NCBI GenBank assembly: GCA_020425085.1 | Contig: JAGQRW010000018.1 | Span: forward strand, 183,797-247,796 | Reading direction: 5' to 3' | Length of the DNA: 64,000 bases | Source of the DNA: Paracoccaceae bacterium | Lineage (GTDB): Bacteria > Pseudomonadota > Alphaproteobacteria > Rhodobacterales > Rhodobacteraceae | In this document: positions 1 through 10,602 of the stretch, piece after piece | How the letters are laid out: each line of letters begins with the position of its first letter | Numbering within the stretch: the stretch's first letter is position 1 | Translations under genes and position numbers: made by a program | Notes under the pieces: generated by a model | What the model was told of the DNA's origin: nothing | Seen by the model: only the letters and a program-made list of their open reading frames with translations | Databases searched by the model: none

Positions 1-411
1 GGGGTGGCTGGCGGGATCGGCGTCGCGCCAGGGGCTTTGGAACAGAACCGGGCGGCCTGCGGCCCGTGCCTCTTCGCGTGCCAAATCAATTTCTTCCTTG
101 GTTGCGAAGCACTTATAAGCGTGACCTCGTGCAAGCATCTGATTGGCCACTTCGGCGTGGCGATCGGCACGGCTGGCTTGAAACACGGCGTCGCCGTCCC
201 AGTCAAGGCCAAGCCATTTCAGGCCGTCAAAGATCGCCTCGGTTGCTTCGGGGGTGGAGCGAGCGCGGTCGGTGTCTTCGATCCTCAGCAGGAATTTGCC
301 GCCGTTGGCGCGGGCGAACAGCCAGTTGAACAAGGCCGTCCGCGCCCCTCCGATATGCAGATAGCCGGTCGGAGACGGGGCAAATCGAGTGACAACCGGT
401 CGGTCATTCAT
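1..411 (-). CDS. gltX: Glutamyl-tRNA synthetase, N-terminal part (runs off window)
   Basis: Charges tRNA-Glu (and often tRNA-Gln in alphaproteobacteria) with glutamate in the cytoplasm. Only the first 137 codons lie in the window; the gene continues past position 1. The protein begins [20 protein letters not shown], with the class I HIGH-type element ([13 protein letters not shown], about residues 10-22) and the downstream [11 protein letters not shown] and LLRIEDTD segments typical of GluRS. The start is the ATG at 411; a second in-frame ATG is not seen before the catalytic motif, so the start is secure. The gene is divergent from comEC with 56 bases between them, so both promoters must sit in or near that gap. 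It could be one of two GltX paralogues, which many Rhodobacterales carry; the fragment cannot tell which. Confidence 0.95.
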   Translation of the reverse strand, partial: MNDRPVVTRFAPSPTGYLHIGGARTALFNWLFARANGGKFLLRIEDTDRARSTPEATEAIFDGLKWLGLDWDGDAVFQASRADRHAEVANQMLARGHAYKCFATKEEIDLAREEARAAGRPVLFQSPWRDADPASHP

Positions 412-467
412 GTTGTGTTAATCTTTCCGTAACCAAAGGCGAGCAGGGTTTCCCCGCTGTTTAGGCA

Positions 468-2540
468 ATGAAAGGACCAAGAACAAGGGTGCGCCTGACC
501 GATCGCCTGATTGATATCGCCGAGGCGCAGCGCGGCACGCTGATGCTGTGGGTGCCGGTGGCGCTTGGCGCTGGCACCGCCTGGTATTTCGCGCTTGGAT
601 TCGAGCCGGGGAAGGCGGTTTTCGGCACACTGGCAGGGTTTGCCGCTGCCGGTTTGGTGGCGGTGTTCCTGCTGCCTGACCGGGCCCGACCGCCGGTGCT
701 GGCGCTGGTGCTGGTGACGCTGGGATTTCTGAATGCCGCTTTCAGCGCGCATCACATGGCAGCACCGGTGCTGGGGTTTCATTATTATGGTCCGGTGACG
801 GGGCGGGTGGTGGATCTTGACCGTTCCGGCAGCGACAAGCCGCGCCTGACCCTCGATCAGGTGGTTTTGGCCCGCGTGAACGCTGCAAAGACGCCTGACA
901 AAGTTAGGATATCACTACATTATCCGATTGTTCATTCTGATCTTCACCCCGGCAGCCGGGTGATGCTGACTGCCAATCTGTCGCCGCCGTCCGGGCCGGT
1001 GGAACCCGGTGGTTTCGATTTCCGGCGCTACGCCTGGTTTCGTGGCCTCGGCGCCATCGGCTATTCGCGCAATCCGGTGCTGGAATTCGCACCGCCCGAC
1101 CGGGGTGGCTTGGCGATGCGGCTGGTGTCGCTCAGGATGCAACTTGCCCAAGAGATTCGCGCCCGCATTCCGGGGCAGAACGGTGCCTTTGCCGCCGCCA
1201 TCCTGACCGGCGACAGATCCGCCATTGCACCGGATCTGCTGGTGCATCTTCGTGCCTCGAATCTGGCGCATCTGCTGGCGATTTCCGGCCTGCATATGGG
1301 GCTTTTGACCGGGTTCGTGTTTGCCGCCCTTCGCTATGGCATCGCGCTATGGCCCTGGCTGGCGCTCAGGCTGCCGGTGAAAAAGCTGGCGGCGGTGGCG
1401 GCGTTTGTGGTCGCCAGCGCCTATCTGGCGCTGTCGGGGGCCAATGTGGCCACACAGCGCGCCTTTGTCATGGTGGCGGTAATGTTGCTGGCGGTGCTGC
1501 TGGACCGGCGGGCGCTGACGCTGCGGGCGGTCTGCCTTGCCGGCGCCATCGTGCTGTTGGTGCGTCCGGAAAGCCTGATCGAGGCGGGGTTTCAGATGTC
1601 GTTCGCCGCCACCATGGCGCTGGTGGCGGTGTTCGCCTGGCTGCGCGATCTGGGCTGGTTCATCGGCGGCGGCTCGCTCTGGCGGAGTTTTCTGCGCAAT
1701 GCGCTGGCGCTGGTGCTGTCCTCGACCATTGCCGGGTTGGCAACGGCGCCGGTTTCGGCGTTTCATTTCAACCAGATCGCGCAATATGGCCTGCTGGCCA
1801 ATCTGGCCTCGGTGCCGGTGATGGGAATGCTGGTGATGCCATCGGCGGTGATCGCGACACTGACCGCCATCATCGGGCTGGATGCGCCGTTCTGGGCCAT
1901 CATGGGGGCCGGAATTGGCTGGATCCTGACCGTGGCGGCGTTTGTCGCCGGGCTGGACGGTGCGGTGCGGCAGGTGGTCAAGCCGGAAATCCTGATCCTG
2001 TGCCTGATCGGCGGCGGTGCGGCGGTTGGCATCCTGTTTCGCGGCCGTCTGGCCTGGCTGGCGGTGATCCCGGTGCTGGCGGGCTTTGTGCTCTGGTCCC
2101 GGGCCGAGCGCCCGCCGCTGTTGCTTAGCGACAATGGCCGCCTGATGGGGGTTCTGACGCCCGAGGGGCGCTGGCTGAACCGCGAAAAGGGCAGTGGTTT
2201 TGCCGCCGATAGCTGGCTGGAAAACGACGGCGATGCGGCCACGCAACAGGCGGCGGCGCTGCGCGCCAGCAAAGCCGAAGATTTCACCGGCTTTGCCAGA
2301 GCTGGCTATCGGCTGACCTATAGCTGGGCCAAGGATCCTGCAGCTGAAGGGCAGGGCGGGCTTTGCCAGGGCAGGACGTTGTTGATCCTGCCCCGCGCCG
2401 CACCGCTGCCGGGCCCCTGCGTGCAGATCACCGCGGCGGATCTGACGGTCGCAGGCTCGATGGCGGTTTGGGTCGGCAAGGACGGGCTGAAGATCAGGAC
2501 GGCAAGGCAGTTAAGCGGGGAAAGGTTGTGGTCACGCTAA
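468..2540 (+). CDS. comEC: ComEC/Rec2-family DNA uptake channel protein
   Basis: Inner-membrane channel proposed to carry single-stranded DNA into the cytoplasm during natural transformation. The 690-residue protein has an N-terminal membrane segment and small soluble domain (DUF4131-like, roughly residues 30-210) followed by the competence domain. The family signature is clear: AILTGDRSAIAPDLL near residue 243 and LLAISGLHMGLL near residue 270, then about eight hydrophobic helices to residue 540. The last 150 residues form a soluble tail with no HxHxDH motif, so the metallo-beta-lactamase domain of Bacillus ComEC is absent or degenerate. The stop overlaps the 3' end of cinA by four bases (convergent). 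No ComEA or ComF gene is nearby. Upstream ribosome-binding sequence is weak (TTTAGG). In Rhodobacterales this protein also serves uptake of gene transfer agent DNA in recipients, a known role I infer may apply here. Confidence 0.9.
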   Translation: MKGPRTRVRLTDRLIDIAEAQRGTLMLWVPVALGAGTAWYFALGFEPGKAVFGTLAGFAAAGLVAVFLLPDRARPPVLALVLVTLGFLNAAFSAHHMAAPVLGFHYYGPVTGRVVDLDRSGSDKPRLTLDQVVLARVNAAKTPDKVRISLHYPIVHSDLHPGSRVMLTANLSPPSGPVEPGGFDFRRYAWFRGLGAIGYSRNPVLEFAPPDRGGLAMRLVSLRMQLAQEIRARIPGQNGAFAAAILTGDRSAIAPDLLVHLRASNLAHLLAISGLHMGLLTGFVFAALRYGIALWPWLALRLPVKKLAAVAAFVVASAYLALSGANVATQRAFVMVAVMLLAVLLDRRALTLRAVCLAGAIVLLVRPESLIEAGFQMSFAATMALVAVFAWLRDLGWFIGGGSLWRSFLRNALALVLSSTIAGLATAPVSAFHFNQIAQYGLLANLASVPVMGMLVMPSAVIATLTAIIGLDAPFWAIMGAGIGWILTVAAFVAGLDGAVRQVVKPEILILCLIGGGAAVGILFRGRLAWLAVIPVLAGFVLWSRAERPPLLLSDNGRLMGVLTPEGRWLNREKGSGFAADSWLENDGDAATQQAAALRASKAEDFTGFARAGYRLTYSWAKDPAAEGQGGLCQGRTLLILPRAAPLPGPCVQITAADLTVAGSMAVWVGKDGLKIRTARQLSGERLWSR

Positions 2541-3040
2541 CCCTTGTGGCCGCGCCAGGCCACAAGTGCCGCCTCGATCATGTCCAGCGCATGATGAACC
2601 GATGCCTCGCGGACCCGGTCCCGGCCCAGGGCGCCGAATTCACGGGTGTGGGCCTTGGGGCTGCCGCCAGCAGCGGACGCAACCCCGAAACAGACCCGCC
2701 CCTCGGGCTTGTGTTCCGAGCCGCCAGGCCCGGCGATACCGGTCACTGACACGGCCAGATTGGCACCGGAATCCCTGATCGCGCCATGGGCCATTTCCCG
2801 CGCCACCGCCTCGGACACGGCGCCATGGCGGCTGAGGCTGGTGCTGCTGACGCCCAGCAGGCGCATCTTGGCGGCGTTGGAATAGCTGACATAGCCGCAT
2901 TCAAACACATCGGATGAACCGGCAACCGCCGTCAAGGCCCCGGCCACCAGCCCGCCGGTGCAGCTTTCGGCCACGGCAAGCCTGACGCCGCGCCGCCGCG
3001 CCAGATCAAGGATGCGGCTGACCTTGGCGCTATGATCCAT
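2537..3040 (-). CDS. CinA C-terminal domain protein, nicotinamide-nucleotide amidohydrolase (PncC type)
   Basis: Predicted to hydrolyse nicotinamide mononucleotide to nicotinate mononucleotide and ammonia in pyridine nucleotide recycling. The 167-residue protein is the stand-alone C-terminal CinA domain; the motif AESCTGGLVAGALTAVAG (residues 24-41) holds the conserved Ser/Cys pair, and GIAGPGG with KPEGRVCFGVA lies near residues 100-118. The N-terminal MoCF-like domain of long CinA is absent, as in PncC of E. coli. It is the last gene of the ispDF-pgpA-cinA operon and overlaps pgpA by 11 bases, so translation is probably coupled. Its 3' end overlaps comEC by four bases on the other strand. 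The family assignment is firm; the enzymatic activity is inferred from family members. Confidence 0.9.
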   Translation of the reverse strand: MDHSAKVSRILDLARRRGVRLAVAESCTGGLVAGALTAVAGSSDVFECGYVSYSNAAKMRLLGVSSTSLSRHGAVSEAVAREMAHGAIRDSGANLAVSVTGIAGPGGSEHKPEGRVCFGVASAAGGSPKAHTREFGALGRDRVREASVHHALDMIEAALVAWRGHKG

Positions 3041-3515
3041 GCGCCACCGCCGCCGCGGCCGCCAGGCAAATCGCCGCCATCAGCCCCGCCAGCACATCAT
3101 CCAGCATCACGCCAAACGCGGTTGGTTGCCGGTCGGCCCAGGAAACCGGCCAGGGTTTCCAGATGTCAAACAGGCGAAACAACAGAAAACCGCCGATCCA
3201 GCCGGGATAGGGAAACACCGCCGGATCGGCCCCCATCAGCCACAGCCCCAGCGACAACGGCCAAAGGGCGATCCACTGGCCGACCACCTCGTCGATCACC
3301 ACTTCGCCGGGGTCGTGGTTGTCGCGGCCTCTGGTATAAGACGCCGTGGCCCACCAGCCGAGCAGGAAAATCGCCAGACTGGCCAGCCCCAGTGCCGGAA
3401 AGCCGCCGAGATAATGCAAAAGCCAGGCCAGCGGCAGCGCCACCAGCGAACCCAAGGTGCCGGGTGCCAAGGGGATGCGCCCGACATAAAAGACCGTGGC
3501 GATCATCCCGTTCAT
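3030..3515 (-). CDS. pgpA: Phosphatidylglycerophosphatase A
   Basis: Removes phosphate from phosphatidylglycerol phosphate to give phosphatidylglycerol at the inner membrane. The 161-residue protein carries the family motifs in order: [12 protein letters not shown] (residues 13-24), [16 protein letters not shown] (66-81, with the acidic metal-binding residues), [10 protein letters not shown], and [10 protein letters not shown] before the C-terminal helix. Three or four hydrophobic helices are visible. A longer open frame exists upstream, but the ATG at 3515 overlaps the ispDF stop as ATGA and gives the normal PgpA length, so I chose it. The downstream end overlaps the cinA start by 11 bases. 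Operon order is ispDF, pgpA, cinA. Confidence 0.93.
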   Translation of the reverse strand: MNGMIATVFYVGRIPLAPGTLGSLVALPLAWLLHYLGGFPALGLASLAIFLLGWWATASYTRGRDNHDPGEVVIDEVVGQWIALWPLSLGLWLMGADPAVFPYPGWIGGFLLFRLFDIWKPWPVSWADRQPTAFGVMLDDVLAGLMAAICLAAAAAVAHGS

Positions 3516-4660
3516 GCCTTCACCAGCGTAGCGGTGGCAAGGGCGGCGATACCTTCGCCGCGACCGGTGAACCCCAGCCGTTCCGAGGTGGTTGCCTTGA
3601 CCGAAATCAGATCGGGCGAAACCGTCAGGATGCCGGCCAGCCGCGATTTCATCGCTGGCGCGTGCGGGCCGATCTTGGGATATTCGCAGATGATGGTGCA
3701 ATCGGCATGCGTCAGGTGATAGCCGCGTTCGCGCGCCAGCCCGATGGCATGCGCCAGAAACACCTCGGACGCGGCATCCTTCCATTGGGCATCGGCGGGC
3801 GGAAACCACTGGCCGATATCGCCAAGGCCAAGGGCGCCGTAGATCGCATCGCTCAGCGCGTGCATGGCGACATCGGCGTCGGAATGGCCTTTCAGGCTGC
3901 GGTCATGCGGGATTTTGACGCCGCATAGCGTGACGTGGTCGCCAGCCTCGAATGCGTGCACGTCAAAGCCGTTGCCAGTGCGAATATCCATATGCCCCCG
4001 CAAGATCCGTTCGGCCCGGTCGAAATCGCCCGGCATGGTGATTTTCAGATTATCCTCGTCACCCGCCACGATTGCCACCGACATTTCGCTGGCACAGGCG
4101 ATTTCCACGTCGTCGGCAGCAGCCTTGCCCACATATCCAAGATGCGCCCTGAGGATGGCGGCATAACGAAATCCCTGCGGCGTCTGGGCGCGGTAAAGCC
4201 CGGTCCGGTCCAGCGTCGCTTCAACCGTTTCCCCACCCCGCCACAGCGCATCGCTCAGCGGCAGGGCCGGGGCCGCTGCCTCGGCGCTGTCAAGTGCGGT
4301 GATGACGGCACGGATGACGGCTTCCGATACGCAGGGACGCGCGACATCGTGGATCAGCACCTTGTCGGGCGGCGAATCCCCTAGCGCCAGCAGGCCGAGC
4401 CTGACGGAATCGCTGCGGCTTTCGCCGCCTTCTACCACCAGAATGCGCGGATCTGCCCGGTATCCCGGTGCGAGCGGCATGTCGTCGGCATTGAGCACCA
4501 GCACGATCGGGGCGATGTCCCGCTGTGCGCCGAACCGCGCCAGACACCAGGCAACCGACGTGCGCCCGGCAACCTCGCGCCACTGCTTGGCCATGCCCTC
4601 ACCGGCGCGACGCCCGCGGCCTGCGGCAACGATGATGGCGGCGGTCGACACGAAATGCAT
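3512..4660 (-). CDS. ispDF: Bifunctional IspD/IspF of the MEP isoprenoid pathway
   Basis: Fusion of 2-C-methyl-D-erythritol 4-phosphate cytidylyltransferase (IspD) and 2-C-methyl-D-erythritol 2,4-cyclodiphosphate synthase (IspF), steps 3 and 5 of isoprenoid precursor synthesis. The 382 residues split near 223: IspD starts with the nucleotide-binding motif [19 protein letters not shown] (about 9-27) and has [12 protein letters not shown]; IspF starts [15 protein letters not shown] with the Asp-x-His zinc ligands and [17 protein letters not shown]. This fusion is typical of alphaproteobacteria and a few other groups. It heads the minus-strand operon with pgpA (ATGA overlap) and cinA, and is divergent from dusB with about 55 bases between the two starts. 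No sign of truncation. Confidence 0.96.
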   Translation of the reverse strand: MHFVSTAAIIVAAGRGRRAGEGMAKQWREVAGRTSVAWCLARFGAQRDIAPIVLVLNADDMPLAPGYRADPRILVVEGGESRSDSVRLGLLALGDSPPDKVLIHDVARPCVSEAVIRAVITALDSAEAAAPALPLSDALWRGGETVEATLDRTGLYRAQTPQGFRYAAILRAHLGYVGKAAADDVEIACASEMSVAIVAGDEDNLKITMPGDFDRAERILRGHMDIRTGNGFDVHAFEAGDHVTLCGVKIPHDRSLKGHSDADVAMHALSDAIYGALGLGDIGQWFPPADAQWKDAASEVFLAHAIGLARERGYHLTHADCTIICEYPKIGPHAPAMKSRLAGILTVSPDLISVKATTSERLGFTGRGEGIAALATATLVKA

Positions 4661-4715
4661 CCTTTTCTGACAAAGATGCTGCGACTTCTAGGTTCACTGC
4701 CGGGCGAAAGCAATA

Positions 4716-5761
<1,046 letters not shown>

Positions 5762-5765
<4 letters not shown>

Positions 5766-6835
5766 AGGTCGGTGATGACCGCATCTGGCCGGCCCTGCCG
5801 ATGCCTGCGGTGATGCTGGATCAGGGCGATCTGATCGCCGAGCTGAACCCGGCGGCGGAATATTTCCTGAACGCACCGGAAAAGCTGCTGCAGGGCCGGC
5901 AGGTGACGGCGTTCCTCAGAACCGATATCGACCTGGCCGTCAATCTTGCAAGGGCCCGCGCCGACACGGCGCCGCTGTTTCTGCGCGATGTGACCATAAG
6001 TCTGGAAGGCGACCGCGATATCACTTGCGATCTGCAACTGGCACCACTGGGCGAGGGCAGCGCCGAGATGTTGATCCTTTTGCATCCGCGTCAGATCGTC
6101 GGCCAGCTTGGCCGCGCGCTGAAGGTGCAGACCGCCGCCCGCACCGCCATCGGGCTGGCCGACATGCTGGCGCACGAGATCAAGAACCCGCTGGCCGGTA
6201 TCACCGGTGCGGCACAGTTGCTGGCGATGAACCTTGGCCAGGCGGATCGTGAACTGACCGACCTGATTCTTGAGGAAACCCGCCGCATCGTCGATCTGCT
6301 GGCGCAGGTTGAACAATTCGGAGACCTCAGAAAACCCGACCTCCGGCCCCTGAACATCCACGATGTTCTGGAACGCGCCCGCCGTTCGGCGTGTCTGGGT
6401 GCTGCCAGCGGCATGCGGTTTCGCGATCAGTATGACCCGTCATTGCCGTATACCCTTGGCGATGCCGGGCAGTTGGCGCAGGTGTTTGCCAACCTGTTCG
6501 CCAACGCCGCCGAAGCGGCGGGGCCGAACGGCGGCAACATCACCATCCGCAGTTATTACGAGCCGGGGTTGCGGCTGGGCGATGCGGGCGGCGGCCATGC
6601 GGTGCCGTTGCAGGTCGAGGTGACGGATGACGGGCCGGGAATTTCGCCCAATATCGCCGACAGCCTGTTTCAGCCGTTTGTCAGCAGCCGCGAAAACGGC
6701 ACCGGTCTTGGCCTTGCACTGGTATCCAAGATCATTTCGGACCATAACGGCACCATTGGTGTCACTTCACGCCCCGGTGTCACGACTTTTCGCATCTCAT
6801 TGCCGATAGCCCCGGCCGGCAAAGGAACGGATTGA
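5762..6835 (+). CDS. ntrB: Nitrogen regulation sensor histidine kinase NtrB
   Basis: Soluble two-component kinase/phosphatase that senses nitrogen status through PII proteins and phosphorylates NtrC. The 357 residues contain a PAS-like N-terminal domain ([27 protein letters not shown], about 10-35), a HisKA domain with the phospho-accepting His at residue 138 ([12 protein letters not shown]), and an ATPase domain with [12 protein letters not shown] (N box), VTDDGPGIS (G1), [12 protein letters not shown] (G2). No membrane segment is seen, as expected for NtrB. It overlaps dusB and ntrC by four bases on each side (ATGA), so the three are translationally coupled. Confidence 0.95.
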
Positions 6836-8196
6836 TGGACGGAACCATTCTGATCGCCGATGACGACCGAACCATCCGCACGGTGCTGACCCAGGCCTTC
6901 AGCCGGGCCGGATGCAAGGTTCACGCGACCTCCTCGCTCAACACGCTTTTGCGATGGGTCGGCGAAGGGCGCGGCGATCTGGTGATTTCCGATGTGGTCA
7001 TGCCTGACGGCAACGGTTTGGAACAGATCCCCGAAATCGGCCGCCTGCGGCCCGATCTGCCGGTGATCGTGATTTCCGCCCAGAACACCATCATGACCGC
7101 CATCCGCGCCAATGAGGTGGCGGCTTATGATTATCTGCCGAAACCGTTCGATTTGCCGGATCTGATGAAACGGGCCGCAAGGGCGCTGATCAGGAAGCGC
7201 CCGCAACGGCCCGAGGCCAGCCACGGCGACGACGGTGAAAACCTGCCGCTGATCGGCCGCACCCCCGCCATGCAGGAGGTCTACCGCCTGGTGGCGCGCA
7301 TCCTCAACACCGACATGCCGGTGCTGATCATGGGCGAAAGCGGCACCGGCAAGTCGCTGATTGCCAGGGTCATCCATGAATTCTCGGACCGGCGCAGCCT
7401 GCCAATGGTGACGGCAGGGGCCAGCGATCTGGAAGATATCGACGCCGTGCATGCGATTCTGGCCAAGGCGAAAACCGGCTCGGTGCTGTTTGACGAGATT
7501 GCCGACCTGACCCCGGAGGCGCAGGCGCGGCTGGTGCGCAACCTTGATGCACTGGGCGAAAATGCGCCGCGCCTGATGGCAACCACCCAGCGGGATCTAG
7601 GTGCTGAACTGGCCGAGGGCCGGTTCCGTTCCGATCTTTTCTACCGGCTGAGCGCATTCAGCCTGTCGGTGCCGCCGCTCAGATCCCGGATCGACGACAT
7701 TCCGCTGCTGGCGGCGCATTTTTTGGCGCGGATCGAACGCGACGGCGGTGAGAACAAGGGATTTGCCCGCGAAGCCATCGACCAGATGCTGAAATACCAT
7801 TGGCCGGGCAATGTGCGGCAGTTGGAAAACCTGGTGCGTCGGCTGGCGGTGACGGTGGTGGAAAGTTCGATCAATGCGGTCGATGTCCTGGCCGCACTTG
7901 GCCCCGCCGACCCGACCCAAGGCAGACGCAACGCCGTCGGTGGCGAAAGCCTGTCGCAGTCGATCGCCTGGCACCTCAACCGGTACTTTTCGATGCACGG
8001 CGATTTGCCGCCGCCGGGGGGGCTATACGCCAGAATCCTCAGGGAAATGGAAATGCCGCTGCTGGATATCGCATTGGAAGCGACCGGCGGCAATCAGGCC
8101 AAATGCGCCGAATTGCTGGGAATCAACCGAAATACCCTCAGAAAAAAGCTGAATGAACTGGATATTCGCGTGACTCGGCGACGTAAATTGATGTAA
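6832..8196 (+). CDS. ntrC: Nitrogen response regulator NtrC lacking the sigma54 (GAFTGA) loop
   Basis: DNA-binding response regulator for nitrogen assimilation genes. The receiver domain has D10-D12 and the phosphorylation site D54 ([12 protein letters not shown]) plus Lys in YLPKPF. The AAA+ domain has Walker A GESGTGKS near residue 168 and Walker B LFDEIADL, then [12 protein letters not shown] and [11 protein letters not shown]; the C-terminus has a Fis-type helix-turn-helix ([21 protein letters not shown]). Counted from Walker A to Walker B there are about 18 fewer residues than in enteric NtrC, and the GAFTGA segment that contacts sigma54 is missing. Rhodobacter capsulatus NtrC has the same loss and activates sigma70 polymerase, so that mode is inferred here. 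ATGA overlap with ntrB; 127 bases separate it from ntrY. Confidence 0.95.
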   Translation: MMDGTILIADDDRTIRTVLTQAFSRAGCKVHATSSLNTLLRWVGEGRGDLVISDVVMPDGNGLEQIPEIGRLRPDLPVIVISAQNTIMTAIRANEVAAYDYLPKPFDLPDLMKRAARALIRKRPQRPEASHGDDGENLPLIGRTPAMQEVYRLVARILNTDMPVLIMGESGTGKSLIARVIHEFSDRRSLPMVTAGASDLEDIDAVHAILAKAKTGSVLFDEIADLTPEAQARLVRNLDALGENAPRLMATTQRDLGAELAEGRFRSDLFYRLSAFSLSVPPLRSRIDDIPLLAAHFLARIERDGGENKGFAREAIDQMLKYHWPGNVRQLENLVRRLAVTVVESSINAVDVLAALGPADPTQGRRNAVGGESLSQSIAWHLNRYFSMHGDLPPPGGLYARILREMEMPLLDIALEATGGNQAKCAELLGINRNTLRKKLNELDIRVTRRRKLM

Positions 8197-8323
8197 GAAT
8201 ATCACAGTTTTTGTTCCCATCAAGAGTGATCGCCGTGTTATGCGCCCGTATTTGTGACATTTCACCCACCTTTTTCACGGTGACGGCGCGTTTTTGCATC
8301 ACCCGGCAACCGGTTTCTGTGGC

Positions 8324-10579
8324 ATGACCTATTCTTCGCTGCCATCGAAATGGGAAAGACTGAACCGCCTTAGAAAACGTCGCCGGGTGCGCAACCTTGG
8401 AACCCTCAGCTTGGTGGTTCTTGGTCCGGCACTGGCGCTGTTGACCTTCATGGCGTTGGAATTGTTCGAAAACGGCACGTCGTCGGGGCATCTGCGCATC
8501 ATCCTGCTGGCGGATCTGGTCTATGTGCTGCTGGTGGCGGCGCTGGTGATGAACCGGGTGGCGCGGATGATCGCTGCCAGACGCGCCAAATCGGCGGGAT
8601 CGCGGCTGCATATGCGGCTGACCGGGGTTTTCGTCATCATCGCGCTGATTCCGACGATTCTGGTGGCGGTATTTGCCACCGTCACCCTGAATTTCGGGCT
8701 GGAAGGCTGGTTTTCCGATCGTGTGCGCGAGGTTGTCGGCTCGTCGCTGGAGGCGGCGCAGGCTTATGAGCAGGAACAGCAAAGCGCGCTTTTGAAAGAT
8801 TCCGCGGCACTGGCGGCCTTTCTGGAACGCAACAAGCAACGCTCACCCCTGATGTCGGACGGCGACCTCAGGCAGTTGCTCAGCCAGGGCCAGCAGCAAA
8901 TCCAGCGCGGCCTGCGCGAGGCATTCGTGATCGACCATGACGCAGAAATCATGGCCAGGGGCGAACGAAGCTATCTGTTCGATTTCGAGCGTCCCAGTGA
9001 CGATGAAATGAACCGTGCCGCAGCGGGCGAGGCGGTGATCATCGAGGATTGGGCCAACAACGAATACCGCGTTCTGAGCCGGCTGTCGGGGTTTTCCGAC
9101 CGCTATCTTTACATTTCGCGCAATGTCGACGGCAAGATCCTCAGCCTTCTGGACGAGACCAAGGAAACCATCGCGCTTTATCAGCAGTTGGAAAGCGACC
9201 GGGGGCGGTTGCTGTTTGAATTTGCGCTGATTTATCTCGGCTTTGCGGTGATCGTCATTCTGGCGGCGATCTGGTTGGGCCTGTGGTTTGCTGAACGTCT
9301 GTCGCGGCCGATCGGGCGGCTGGCGGGGGCGGTGCAGCGGGTCGGGGCGGGCGACCTCAACGCCTCGGTGATCGAAGAGGAGGGGGATGACGAAATCGCC
9401 ATGCTCAGCCGTGGTTTCAACCAGATGACGCGGCAGCTTTCGGCGCAGCGCGACAGTCTGGTGGAAACCAACCGCCGAACCGAACGCCGCCGGCGCCTGT
9501 TCGACAGCGTGCTGAGCGGGGTTTCCACCGGCGTCATCGGGTTAAGCTCGAACGGCAAGATAGATGTCATGAACGCCGCCGCAGTACGCCTGCTGGGACT
9601 GGATCCCGAACGCGACATTGGCCGCCGCCTGAAAACGGCAGTGCCGGAATTTGCATATCTTTTCAATGAACTGGCGCAAAATGAGGGGCAGGTAGCGCAG
9701 CAGGAGGTGCAACTGACCCGCGCCGGCACCGGTGAAAACCTGCTGGTCAGGATCGCCACGCGGATGAATGATCGCGGCAATCTGGAAGGCTTTGTCGTGA
9801 CCTTCGATGACGTGACCGACCTGGTTTCGGCGCAACGGATGGCGGCCTGGGGCGATGTGGCGCGGCGCATTGCGCATGAGATCAAGAACCCGTTGACCCC
9901 GATCCAGCTATCGGCCGAACGCCTGAAACGCAAGTTCCGCGACGTGCCGGGACTGGATGTCGAGGCGCTGGATCAGTATACCGATGTAATCGTGCGCCAG
10001 ACCTCGGATCTGCGGCGCATCGTCGATGAATTCTCGAAATTCGCGCGCATGCCGGAACCGGAACGCCGCCAGCATGATCTGGTGAAACTGCTGCGCGATG
10101 TGGTGGTGTTACAGGATAGCGGCCTGCCGGATGTGAAACTGGTGCTGGATTGCGACCCGGTTGAAATCTGGGGGTTCTTTGACGCCACCATGATCTCGCA
10201 GGCGCTGATAAATCTGATCAAGAATGCTGGTGAAGCCATTGAAACACAAAAAGAAAAGAATTTGGATGGGTATGAGCCGGAAATTCGTGTCGAACTGCAA
10301 CAGCATGAAAACAGCACCGAAATTCGCATCCTGGACAACGGCAGCGGTCTGCCGCAGAACCGGGCGCGGCTGTTCGAACCTTATGTGACCAACCGCGAAA
10401 AAGGCACCGGTCTTGGACTGTCGATCGTGAAAAAGATCATCGAGGAACATGGCGGCACGCTGGAATTGCTGGATGCGCCACCATTTGCCGGCTGCGAGCA
10501 TCGCGGCGCCATGGCGCGCATCGTGCTGCCCGGAACCTCGGTGAAGAAACCAAATGAATTCAAGAAAAACGTGGCCTGA
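8324..10579 (+). CDS. ntrY: Membrane sensor histidine kinase NtrY
   Basis: Sensor partner of NtrX, linked in alphaproteobacteria to nitrogen metabolism, redox state and envelope processes. The protein (751 residues from the ATG at 8324; a TTG at 8294 would add ten) has two N-terminal membrane helices (about 30-50 and 60-80), a third near 110-130, a periplasmic domain to about 295, a further helix (FALIYLGFAVIVILAAIWLGLW), HAMP (RLSRPIGRLAGAVQRVGAGDL), PAS, HisKA with His about residue 518 ([18 protein letters not shown]), and an ATPase domain (LINLIKNAGEAIE, ILDNGSGLPQ, REKGTGLGLSIVKKI). Neither candidate start has a good ribosome-binding site. The 127 bases upstream could hold a separate promoter for ntrYX. 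ntrX follows after 23 bases. Confidence 0.94.
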   Translation: MTYSSLPSKWERLNRLRKRRRVRNLGTLSLVVLGPALALLTFMALELFENGTSSGHLRIILLADLVYVLLVAALVMNRVARMIAARRAKSAGSRLHMRLTGVFVIIALIPTILVAVFATVTLNFGLEGWFSDRVREVVGSSLEAAQAYEQEQQSALLKDSAALAAFLERNKQRSPLMSDGDLRQLLSQGQQQIQRGLREAFVIDHDAEIMARGERSYLFDFERPSDDEMNRAAAGEAVIIEDWANNEYRVLSRLSGFSDRYLYISRNVDGKILSLLDETKETIALYQQLESDRGRLLFEFALIYLGFAVIVILAAIWLGLWFAERLSRPIGRLAGAVQRVGAGDLNASVIEEEGDDEIAMLSRGFNQMTRQLSAQRDSLVETNRRTERRRRLFDSVLSGVSTGVIGLSSNGKIDVMNAAAVRLLGLDPERDIGRRLKTAVPEFAYLFNELAQNEGQVAQQEVQLTRAGTGENLLVRIATRMNDRGNLEGFVVTFDDVTDLVSAQRMAAWGDVARRIAHEIKNPLTPIQLSAERLKRKFRDVPGLDVEALDQYTDVIVRQTSDLRRIVDEFSKFARMPEPERRQHDLVKLLRDVVVLQDSGLPDVKLVLDCDPVEIWGFFDATMISQALINLIKNAGEAIETQKEKNLDGYEPEIRVELQQHENSTEIRILDNGSGLPQNRARLFEPYVTNREKGTGLGLSIVKKIIEEHGGTLELLDAPPFAGCEHRGAMARIVLPGTSVKKPNEFKKNVA

Positions 10580-10602
10580 ACGGCCTTTCAAGAGGATGAG
10601 CA

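Noticed and set aside
1347..2246. 299-codon minus-strand open frame rich in His, Gln and Arg opposite comEC
   Set aside because: Composition is that of a reversed membrane-protein gene; no domain, no start site.
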